Shown one piece after another: positions 45,906 to 55,304 of a stretch of 60,000 bases of DNA; the stretch's first letter is position 1; each line of letters starts with the position of its first letter. The DNA is from Hydractinia symbiolongicarpus. Taxonomy: Eukaryota > Cnidaria > Hydrozoa > Anthoathecata > Hydractiniidae. The notes beneath the pieces were generated by a model. That model worked only from the letters and a program-made list of their open reading frames with translations. It ran no database searches and was not told the origin of the DNA. Location of the stretch: NCBI RefSeq assembly GCF_029227915.1, contig NC_079885.1, positions 17,683,001-17,743,000 on the forward strand, written 5' to 3'. The position numbers and the translations under genes were made by a program.

Positions 45906-48578
45906 ATGGCTTCTCAAAAAACTGTTGTTGAATTAACGCGAAATACCGTTACCGAAAAAGCCGAGAACGCGGCCTACATGGCTACTCAAAACTCAGAAGG
46001 GCTGAGTTGATCGAATTATTATCACCCACCAGACCTGTGCCAGCGCCTAGACCTACTAGACCTGTGCCAGCGCCTAGACCGATGAGGAATGGCCAACCTG
46101 TCACAATTATTCCTAGCCAAGAAGACATGGATTTGTTTGAGCAGCAAGAAATGACAAAAAATAGACCTCAGGTAAAAAGTAAGTTGAATGAATGGAGAGA
46201 ATGGTTAGTAAATCATGTACCCAAGGCCAATAAGGAGAAAAAGCTTTCAGAACCATGAAGGATAAGGTTCTCGGTTTATATAAAAAGGATAGGGGAGAGA
46301 AAGAGGAGGAAAAAGAAAAAGAGGAAAAAGAATTTACTCCTATTGAAACGGCGTTTAATGGTTCTTACAAAAGGTTCAAGATAAACTCAGATGGAAAAAA
46401 GGATGTTGATTTGTTTCTCAAAAAGGTTCGACCCATCCTAATTGATCTGATTGAGAGGGAACTCAAAAACAAAAAATCAATAAAAATTCAAGCAACTGTG
46501 TGGATCAAATGGAGAAAGGAGGATTTATCCAATCCTGAAGCGACAATCTATGTTGATAAGGCGTTCAATAGCTATATGGAAACAATTCACAATGAAAACG
46601 ATATATCTAATGTTGCTAATAATATGTTCAAAAAGATAATCGAGCAGATTGAAAACCCTGCGTTACCCCAATCCGGCTTTGTTATCGATAAAATTTTAAA
46701 TATTGATGTAGACTTTCACAAGCTAAAATTAGCGAGAGGCAGCTCTTACTTGCCGCTACCTAAGAATTTCAGCGGTAAGAAATCGATAATCAACCCTAAA
46801 AATGAAGAAGATGATGAGTGTTTCAGGTGGGCGATTATCGCTGCACTTAACCACAAGCAAATAAAATATAATCCTGAACGAATCTCAAACCTTAAGAGAC
46901 ATGATAAGTATAACTGGGATGGTCTATCTTTCCCAATGGCGCTAAATAAAATAGATTTGTTTAAAAGAAAAAACCCTGATATCGCTGTGCATGTTTTGAC
47001 AAAAGACGGGGTAGAAGGTGTCTATATGTGCCGTAAGTCGAAGCATCTTGATCGCAAAGAAACGGTTGTTTTGTTTTTACTGTGTGAGAAGGAAAAGAGG
47101 CATTATATAGCCGTAAAGAACTTGAGCGGTGTATTAGGTAAGGTCAACTCGAAACATGCACATAAAGAGCATTATTGCTTAAATAGTCTCTATGGTTTTA
47201 ATAGTGAGGAAAGCCGAGATGAACACTTTGAATATTGCAAGAATAACGATGCCACTAAGATTCAACTCCCTAAAGAGGGTAGCACTGTTAATTTTAATAA
47301 GGGTCAGTATCAGCTCAAAGCCCCATTTATCATGTATGCTGATTTCGAAGCTTTCACAAAAGAGTTGTCTGAAGAAGAGACAAAATGCGGATCATCCACT
47401 GAGAAAGTTAGGAAACAAGTTCCCACGGGTTTCTGTTGTTATAGCAAATATGCTCATGGTAAAGTTTCAGACCCTCTGACGCTTTACCGCGGTGAAGTCT
47501 GTGTTTTACGCTTTGTGAATCATACAGTTTCTGAGGCGAAAAGGTTGTATAACATGTTTCCCAAGAAAGCAATGACTCCTCTGACAAAAGAAGAACGTGA
47601 TAGCCATGAAAATGCCACTAAATGCCACATTTGCATGAAAGAATTTGATGACAAAAATAACATCAAAGTTAGAGATCACTGTCATTTTACGGTAAGTTTG
47701 GCGGAGCTGCCCATCGGGAATGTAATATCTGTTATAAAGTACCTAAATACATCCCAATCGTCTTCCATAATCTTAGCGGATATGATGCACATCTATTTAT
47801 CAAAGAATTAGCCAAGCAGTATGGAAAAAAAAATATGAGCGTCATCGCTGAAAATAAAGAGAAATATATCTCTTTCTCATTGGATGTTAAGGTGGGTGAA
47901 TACATTGACAAAAATGGAGATACTAAAGTCAAAAAGATACAGCTGAGATTCATCGATTCGGTTCGTTTCATGGCTAGTAGCCTGGATAAGTTGGTAAACA
48001 ATCTATCTGATTATCAGTGTAAAAATCTTCGAAAATTCTTCAATGATGATGAGCAATTTAAAATAATGAGAAGAAAAGGAGTTTATCCATATGAATATGT
48101 TGATTCATTCGATAGGTTTGATGAAACTAAACTTCCGGCGAAAGATGATATTTATAGCAAGTTGAACATGAGTGGTATCAGTGATGTTGACTATGAGCAT
48201 GCTCAAAAGGTATGGAAAGACATGAAAGTTGAAAATATGGGTGTTTATCATGATATCTACCTCAAGACAGATGTTCTATTGCTTGCTGATGTTTTTGAGA
48301 CTTTTAGGGAAACATACATAACAAACTATAAACTAGATCCTTCACATTTTTACACTGCTCCGGGATTAGCCTGGCAGGCGTGTTTGAAAAAGACCGAGAT
48401 TAAGCTAGATTTGATGCATGATATGGATATGCTTCTGTTCGTAGAACGTGGTATTAGAGGTGGTCTCTGTCAGGCCGTTCATAGACACGCAAAAGCTAAC
48501 AACAAGTATATGGGTGCTAGATATAAGGTAGATGAAGAGGACAGCTATCTCCAGTATCTTAATGCAAACAATCTGTAA
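45906..48578 (+). pseudogene. polB: Polinton protein-primed DNA polymerase B, broken and truncated
   Basis: A SAP-like front with a frameshift near 45,985 leads to RAELIELL, a Pro/Arg repeat (TRPVPAPRP twice) and RPQVKSKLNEWREWLVNHVP. A frameshift near 46,245 leads to the 518-codon frame with SSYLPLPKNF and the exonuclease motif I MYADFEAF. A Cys/His segment (CHICMKEF, RDHCHF) follows, then a one-base loss near 47,690, exonuclease II HNLSGYDAHLF and exonuclease III-type YHDIYLKTDVLLLADVF. The gene ends at YLQYLNANNL: palm motif A, normally with Asp, here Asn, followed at once by a TAA in foreign sequence. The rest of the palm and the thumb are missing, so no polymerase activity is possible. 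Confidence 0.9.
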
Positions 48579-48829
48579 AATTACTTACGTTATGTAAGTT
48601 TATTTTTAAAAGCAAATACAGCAGATTATATTTGTAACAAGTTTGTTAGATCATCGATTATTGTATTTGTTATAGATGTTATCAAATAATTGATTCAAAT
48701 TAATTTTGTTTTCATTTATTTGAAGTAAATAATATACCTAGAAGATTTTTAGGTAAAATTATCTTTTGTGAAATGCTTTACTCTTTTTTTGCTTTTGATG
48801 ATAGGAATTCACCCGTCGCAACAACTTGA
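48579..48829. other. Junction right of the truncated Polinton
   Basis: AT-rich, non-coding. A short inverted repeat, ACTTACGTTATGTAAGT, lies at 48,583-48,599, five bases after the last polB-like codon. Confidence 0.5.
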
Positions 48830-49322
48830 AGACACAGCGGATATTATAATAAAACGCCGGGTTTACCCTATAGGGGGTGCGCTATTGTGAGAAACAGAAT
48901 TAGATCTACAAGATTTGGTCTACAGTCTGCTTCTCATGTTCGTGCTCAGTTATGGGACAGTGTTCCAGTGGCAGTGAAAAGTTAGACATCTTTTAGCGTT
49001 TTCTCCAATAAGATATGGCAGTTCGATAGTCTACACTGCAAATGCTGTCTATGTGCTACCTATATACCATGTTTAGGTTATATAAATTAGAGTTATTTTT
49101 TTCTTTTATATTTTAATTATATTTTAATTAGTCGATCTTAATTAGTCTTAGTAGGCTAACCATCTTCCCTCCCAGAAATTATTATCTCATTTAATTGATG
49201 AATAATTTCGGGCAGGAAATGGTAGTTTAAATTTTATTTCATTTTATTTTATTATAATACCTTTGATACAACATTGTATATTTTATCGACTCTAAATAAA
49301 GGTATCAAATCAAATCAATCAA
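48830..49322 (+). mobile_element. LINE 3' end fragment
   Basis: VRNRIRSTRFGLQSASHVRA then QLWDSVPVAVKS is the C-terminal pattern of LINE ORF2 proteins (R-x-R..., F...S.....A..WN.LP...R). A non-coding tail follows that ends AAATAAAGGTATCAAATCAA + ATCAATC, a short-repeat LINE 3' end. Only the last 160 or so bases of coding sequence are left. Confidence 0.65.
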
Positions 49323-49419
49323 AATTTGTCCGGCATTTTGGCAGCAATAAATTTTTGCTTGCGTCAGCACATTTTCTGTGACGTCATCAAAAGCTGGAAA
49401 TTTATCCAAAATGCCACTA
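49323..49419. other. Short AT-rich spacer
   Basis: No feature seen. Confidence 0.4.
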
Positions 49420-49615
49420 TCTGCTTAAAATTCATTTACTTTAGTTTTAGAGCGAATTTTTACTTTCTGTTTGAAGTTTCTGAAAGCTAAATAAAAGTTG
49501 TTAACATATTTTCTGGTTTTCACACAGATCGCATAAAAAAATGCCCGGAATTCCGTTTTTTTCCATTATCGGGTAAAATCTGAAAAAATCGGGAAATCAG
49601 ATTAATCACGTGTCC
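49420..49615 (+). repeat. Dispersed repeat family 3, copy 2
   Basis: Counterpart of 20,030-20,225: GCCACTATCT, TTAGAGCGAATTTTTAC, AAAAAATGCCCGGAA and AATCAGATTAATCACGTG. Confidence 0.7.
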
Positions 49616-50827
49616 GAAATATGCAAAATAATTGTTCTTGATGAAACATCATAGCAAAAACAATCGGTTAACTATCATTTTATTTTAAACCGTGTTGCAC
49701 AGGCGAAAAAAACTTTCTCGCAGACACTGTTTAAATAAAAACAAAAGAACACAACATAAGAAACAGTCCATTGCTAACACAGGCCTGAGCTAGTTAGTCA
49801 AGATAAACAGTGTTGCACATCCGTACAAGCGTGATTCCCGAGAAAGTTTAAAAATTAATTGCCACTGTGGGCTGGAGAGCTTAGTACAGGTTAACCATGT
49901 TGCACATGAAGAAATTCTTAATTGTCTAACCCCTTTCTTGTTATCTTCTAAATTATTCGTAAGCCTGTCGCCAAGTTTTAACCAAACTGCGAATGTGCTG
50001 ATGAGAGAAAAAGTCACGCACAAATATTTTTCTATCATTTAATCTTACAAAAATTACTTATATACATTAATACATTAAAAAAAATTTGAATTAAGTATAT
50101 TTTATCTAAAAGTTGTTGTACTACATGGGTGGGCGTTTAGATTTCCTACTCCTAAACCTACTGCACATTTAAGCAGCAGTTAAAAAAGTAACTGTGTTGA
50201 AAATATTAGCAATCAAAGAGATGTCGAAGCTTTTAATGGGAGTTGTTTACAGCTGTAAACAACTCCCATTCATTCAACAACTCGCATTCACTAATACAAA
50301 GCAGACTAATATATCAAAAACTACGAGATGACATAAAGCTAAGAAAGCCTCAGAGTATTTCATCTCAGTTGTGTCATATTGCGTCAATCAATACTCGTCA
50401 TCATGTTGGTTCACTATTCTTGTTCCACATAGCGAAATGCAAAAAAAATGTTAACCAATAAAATTATTTGAAAATTTGCAAACATTATTGTGTTGTGATA
50501 ATTGGGAAGTTCTTTTACTTAACTACTCGAAATAGATAATATAGATTTTTGAGCCTTACGCAGGAATTAATATATTGATTCACCCCTGCAACCAAAATAT
50601 AACTTTTGACGAAGAATCCGACAATTCTGCATGTTTGTAACACCAAATGTTTCTTTTGTTTGAAAAGCACTTTTTAACTGCATATAAAGTTATAGAGAAT
50701 TTCAAAAATTATATCGCATTTAATTCTTAAAGATAGCAGATAGCAGGTCTGCGATTAGTAAAGAATAGATTTATGAAACGTTCTGTGCAAATCATTCGCG
50801 TTTGGAACAACAAATGTTTAAAAGTAT
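49616..50827. other. No gene seen; contains a palindrome
   Basis: Includes 49,688-49,785, similar to 17,196-17,305. Open frames at 49,790-50,038 (minus) and 50,243-50,461 (plus) lack known motifs. Confidence 0.4.
50235..50270. repeat. Perfect 36-bp palindrome
   Basis: AATGGGAGTTGTTTACAG followed directly by its exact reverse complement, with no loop. The first mismatch is the pair 50,234/50,271. Confidence 0.97.
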
Positions 50828-51024
50828 TCACACTTTAGTGCGATGGTCACGCCACGTCAAAAAACACTCTAACACGTGAACGCCACATGGAAACAGAAGA
50901 AAAATAAACGACGTCAATGTCATATCCCATCCCCATGACAACTTGGTCGGCATCTTTTGATCGTCAACAAAATAACAGGGCGGGCAGTGATGCGCATGCG
51001 CTATACAGACTAACAGAAACATTT
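50828..51024 (-). CDS. Claudin-like exon 3
   Basis: Acceptor TTTTGTTTTTTAG|AAATG. End of TM3 (MFLLVCIAHAHH), outer loop with CPPC, TM4 (TSFIFLLFPCGVHVLECF) and a basic tail (TWRDHRTKV) before the TGA. Confidence 0.75.
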
Positions 51025-52972
51025 CTAAAAAACAAAATATATAATCAAATAACAAATAATACAGTGCAGGTGCTATTTCTGTCGCCATTCCGAATGACTT
51101 AATTTTCAAACACATCGTACACCAGGAAGTTACCATGTTAAGTTAGGAACTCATAAAACCAAAGGCAGTTTCTTGTTGAAGTTATTTCAAAAGGTACCTT
51201 ATTCGGCGAAACTATCGCGAGAGAAACTTTCGCGAGTCCAAAAACTCGCGAATTTTTTTGGCTAAATTTTCGCGAATCTACAAGTTGAAAAAATTTTCAA
51301 TTGGAAAGTTTTGGCGACATAAACTTTTGCGATTTGTGATTTTGAACTTATTTTTTATGTTTTTATAAAAAAGTGGCCTATATTTCTCATGATCGAAAAA
51401 GAAAAGAAGGGGTTTTTTTAACGATTTTATTTTCTTTCTTATGGTATGTAAAAACTTCTATTTACAAATTGGTCCATCGTCAAAATCACAAAACAGATCA
51501 AACACATTTCTAGGCTCGTCTTCTTCCGGCTCCCACGCATCGTCGTCATCGTCTTCTTCGCCAGTGTAACTCTGTTATAAGCATTCCGCTCCTCTTCATC
51601 AATTCTGCAAACGGCGTCCAGATTAATTTTTAAAATACATACGTTTGAAGCATTATTGTTTTTGTTTATTTCTAAGTTTATTCAAACCTCATTCCCAGCG
51701 CCAGTTGTCTCCTTTTATATTGGGAGGACGAGCCAAGTGAGGGGGAGTCAAGAATTAACCTTTAAAACCAGCAATTTTTTTTTGATTTTTTTTTTGGAAT
51801 TTTTAGTGGATAAACTTTCGCGAATGGCCAATTTTGAAAGTTTCGCGAGACAAATTTTTGCGAAAAAGACCAAAAGAGTTTCTCTCGCAAAAGTTTCTCC
51901 GAATAAAGTATGCCCACCAAATGCAAATCAGTTCACAACACAACTAATAAAAAGTTGCTCACCCAAGAGAAGCATCAGGATCGATCTTGGAACCAACCAA
52001 TGGTCATCTGTTTCATCTTTCCTTAACGAGAGAAAGTACAGGCCAAGCAACACTGCGACGGCCAAACTTAACACAAGAACGATCCCCAAACACACTTGCA
52101 CAGCAACAACCACTAAGAAAAAAGAGTTCGTGTTACTTTTTTTGTCACGTAATTTCTTTGTAAAATAATTTTGCACAAACTGAGGAATAGAAACAAAAGA
52201 AACAATGTCACTATTTACAATACTCGCCACCAACTCAGGTAAGCGAACCTTTGCTAAGCTTGCCCCCGCGCCTTCTTATTGTTAGGGTCACATTGTTAAC
52301 CTAATAGTCAAACAAACCAAAATCGATGACGATATAATAGCTAGTTTACACGGTTCATAGTAAAACTACAGAGATAATTTAAAATATGTTTGACAATGGA
52401 GATACTTGAATTAGGGAGAGTCGAGTTAGAGACATCTGTCATGGTAATTTCGGAGACTGAACAACATTCAATCACGAAATTAATGCAGTGCAGTGATTTT
52501 CATACCTTTAAAAACACCGTCTTTTAAACCACATTATATTACACACATATTTGTCCAAACTCCCCACACATATCTGTGGGAAATTGGACAAATGATCGCG
52601 TTAATTTCATGAAATTATTTAAGTAGTTAATTTTGCTAGAAAAAACAACAAAAAAAACGCAAAATTATGATGATACGATTTAAATAAACTCCTTAGCACA
52701 AAATGATGACGAACGGACGGACGGACGGATGGGCAAACAAACAAACAAACAAACCAAAAACCTGATTCAGTTAAATTTCCTTCGGTGGTAGATAAACATC
52801 TTTCGTGATGAAGATAAGAGGAACATATCTTCCACAAGGTGAACGTCAATTTATAACCGTCTTGTTCCAGCGTCCACCACACACCACCACCAAATACAAT
52901 TAAATTAAAGAGAAATGCCAAAATAAAACATGCGCATTGAATGTAGAATATGATTAACTTTTTCTGCTCCAT
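50828..52972 (-). CDS. Claudin/PMP22-superfamily four-span membrane protein, 185 aa
   Basis: Three exons, 52,972-52,762, 52,112-51,963 and 51,024-50,828, join in phase 1 at both junctions into 186 codons with a TGA at the end. Four membrane segments lie at residues about 6-30, 71-98, 113-132 and 149-172. The first outer loop has GGGVWW, then TLWKICSSYLHHERC, matching the claudin-family signature W...LW-x2-C-x8-C. Length and layout fit claudins, PMP22/EMP or related proteins. The probable role is at cell contacts or in membrane organisation, inferred from the family. GC is higher than in the flanks. Individual exons are hidden in longer chance frames, so the junctions are the main evidence. 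Intron 2 holds a MITE. Confidence 0.78.
51195..51910. mobile_element. TA-flanked MITE with TTATTCGG ends and a transposase-tail remnant
   Basis: Left end TACCTTATTCGGCGAAACTA, inverted right end TACTTTATTCGGAGAAACTT, both followed by KYGCGAGAGAAACT. The TA at each edge fits a TA target. Inside, on the minus strand, YTGEEDDDDAWEPEEDEP then FDLFCDFDDGPICK and a stop reads like the acidic tail of a pogo/Tc1-type transposase. So this is a deletion derivative, about 716 bp, in intron 2 of the claudin-like gene. Confidence 0.75.
51963..52112 (-). CDS. Claudin-like exon 2
   Basis: Acceptor CTCTTTTTTCTTAG|TGG. TM2 (VAVQVCLGIVLVLSLAVAVL), a charged inner loop (RKDETDDHW) and the start of TM3. Donor CTTGG|GTGAGC. 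Confidence 0.75.
52113..52761. other. Claudin-like intron 1
   Basis: No gene seen. The long minus-strand frame over 51,928-52,233 is exon 2 with readthrough into the intron. Includes the microsatellite at 52,708-52,754. Confidence 0.55.
52762..52972 (-). CDS. Claudin-like exon 1
   Basis: MEQKKLIIFYIQCACFILAF onward; TM1 and first loop with the W-LW-C-C signature; donor AATCAG|GTTTTT. A (GACG)n/(CAAA)n microsatellite begins just inside the intron (52,708-52,754). Confidence 0.78.
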
Positions 52973-54125
52973 TGCATTTATTTGTTACATTTCTATGACA
53001 ACAATACAATTATTGAAGTTTTTGTAAGCACAGAGATGAAAGAGACATGACCACCGTACAATTGTTTTATATAAAAGTTATTCCTTTAGAGGCGTAGGAC
53101 ACGCCATGAATATTATATTTCTTCCAAACATTTAAAAGAGAAGAGTGAATTCTTTTAAATTTTCGCGGTCGACAGGTCAACAAATATAATGTATTTCCTT
53201 TCACAAGCAGTTATGAGTGATTCGTTTTCGTATCAAAATACAGAACAGCGCATAACAAAATAAATAATCGGTCACTATAAAAGACCGCACACCAAAAAAA
53301 ATTAAAATTAGAAAACGTCTGATTTAGTTTTTTTTTCCAAGAAACGTTTTCTTACTTCATTTGCAAAAACATAAACTAATAAATAGAAGAACAATTTCAA
53401 AAATATATAAGCTGTCTAATTGTCGCAGAAATAAACTTTAACGGGTTTTTTTTGACACTGTATGAGCATTGAAATAGAAATCGCAAAAGACAAACGAAAT
53501 TATCATCTTCAAAAGCTAAGTTCGAAAAATATAATTGTCAACGAAAAATACATACGATATAATCTTAATAACAGAGAAAACACAAAACAGACTTTAGTTA
53601 ATATATAGTAAATAGTAAATATGTCCAAGGATATAACTATACTGCAATAAAAAAACATTCAACAAAATTCCACACATTACTGTTCTTAACCTCATCATCA
53701 AATGCATGGCATGGTTTAAAATGTTACATTCAGCATGGAGGAAAAAAATTGTTTTACCTTTCAATTCTAATGCGCGCCATTATCAATTCGTGTCACCATT
53801 GCCATCAATCTTTAATTTTTACAACAAAAATATTCATACTTTTGTATTGTAAAAAAAAGTAAAATTTTTTGGTAGTCTTCGATTCAACTATAAATAAACT
53901 ATAACAAACAATATTAAAAAGGTATAAAACAATACAAAAATTACAAATTATATAAAAATAATATTTTTAACGCTTATAAGCAACATTTAAAAAATTATAA
54001 TATTAAGAAAAAATACTACAAAATAAATATTTTACCTTCAACAAAATAGGAATTCATACAAATGAGAAAATATATGTAAATATATATACACACAATATAT
54101 ACACAATTAATAAATTTGCTAATAA
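52973..54125. other. No gene seen upstream of the claudin-like gene
   Basis: AT-rich sequence between the claudin-like start and the minisatellite. Presumably has the claudin-like promoter, but no element can be named. Confidence 0.4.
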
Positions 54126-55028
54126 ATGTCAATGATTGCTGTCAATGATTACTGGTAATGATTGCTGACAATGATTGCTGACAATGATTGTTGACAATGA
54201 TTACTGTCAATGATTACTGACAATGATTACTGACAATGATTGCTGACAATGATTGCATATAATGATTCCTGACAATGATTGCTGACAATGATTGCTGACA
54301 ATGATTGCTGACAATGATTGCTGACAATGATTGCTGATAATGATTGCTGACAATGATTACTGTCAATGATTACTAACAATGATTACTGACAATGATTGCT
54401 GACAATGATTGCATATAATGATTCCTGACAATGATTGCTGACAATGATTGCTGACAATGATTGCTGACAATGATTGCTGACAATGATTGCTGACAATGAT
54501 TGCTGACAATGATTGCTGTCAATGATTGCTGACAATGATTGCTGTCAATGATTGCTAACAATGATTGCTGACAATGATTGCTGTCAATGATTGCTGACAA
54601 TGATTGCAGATAATGATTCCTGACAATGATTGCTGACAATGATTGCTGACAATGATTGCTGATAATGATTGCTGACAATGATTGCAGACAATGATTGCTG
54701 ACAATGATTGCTGTCAATGATTGCTGACAATGATTGCTGTCAATGATTGCTGACAATGATTGCATATAATGATTCCTGACAATGATTGCTGACAATGATT
54801 GCTGATAATGATTGCTGACAATGATTGCATATAATGATTCCTGACAATGATTGCTGATAATGATTGCTGACAATGATTACTGTCAATGATTACTGACAAT
54901 GATTACTGACAATGATTGCATATAATGATTCCTGACAATGATTGCTGTCAATGATTGCTAACAATGATTGCTGACAATGATTGCTGTCAATGATTGCTGA
55001 CAATGATTGCAGATAATGATTGCAGATA
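54126..55028. repeat. 13-bp minisatellite, about 69 copies
   Basis: Unit TGACAATGATTGC with variants (TGTC, TGAT, TACT, TTCC, CATAT). Three units make 39 bases, so the minus strand reads a 13-residue repeat (SAIIVSNHCQQSL) without stops, an effect of the repeat and not a gene. Begins 15 bases past the SLC22-like stop codon, so at least part is probably in its 3' untranslated region. Confidence 0.95.
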
Positions 55029-55042
55029 ACAGTAAACCAACG

Positions 55043-55304
55043 TTAGACACTAGCTGGCAATGCCTCTTCTGCAACTAAACTTAACTCCTGACCGACTTCA
55101 CCCTCCTCCTCTTGGTACGTCTCAGCAGTAGCTTCACCTTTTGTTTCCGGTAAAAAATACAGAAAAAGAGCAGCCATAACAGCTAGTGCACCCATTGCAG
55201 CATAAGGCAAGCGATCGTGTACGATACCTAGCCAATCAGAAACCCAGGGAGAGATCATTGCACCAACACGACTCGTGATTTGCACGTAACCCATAGCTTC
55301 AGTT
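55043..55304 (-). CDS. SLC22-like, last exon
   Basis: Acceptor ATATTAG|AACTG. TM11-TM12 and LPETKG, then an acidic tail to the TAA at 55,045-55,043. Confidence 0.92.

Larger units (their letters stand above)
35993..48578. mobile_element. Polinton/Maverick element, decayed and truncated at the right
   Basis: A 12.6-kb block carries the hallmark Polinton set: protein-primed polB, DDE integrase, A32-like packaging ATPase, double jelly-roll major capsid protein and single jelly-roll penton protein, with small genes that travel with them in cnidarian Polintons. The typical size is 15-20 kb, so a few kilobases are missing. The right side ends inside polB. The left edge holds an inverted polB-like tail. 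No adenain-like protease was found. All but three genes show breaks (stops or frameshifts), the integrase lacks its glutamate, and polB lacks the palm. The element is therefore a relic of a virus-like transposon. Confidence 0.92.

Noticed and set aside
35993-48578. An adenain-type protease in the Polinton
   Set aside because: No frame showed the His/Cys motif series expected; it may have been in the lost right part.
51656-52168. Plus-strand frame of 170 codons
   Set aside because: It runs through a MITE end and antisense to the claudin-like exon 2; no motif of its own.
54373-54899. Minus-strand open frames of 166 and 61 codons with SAIIVSNHCQQSL repeats
   Set aside because: They result from a 13-bp minisatellite (three units make 39 bases); there is no other coding evidence.
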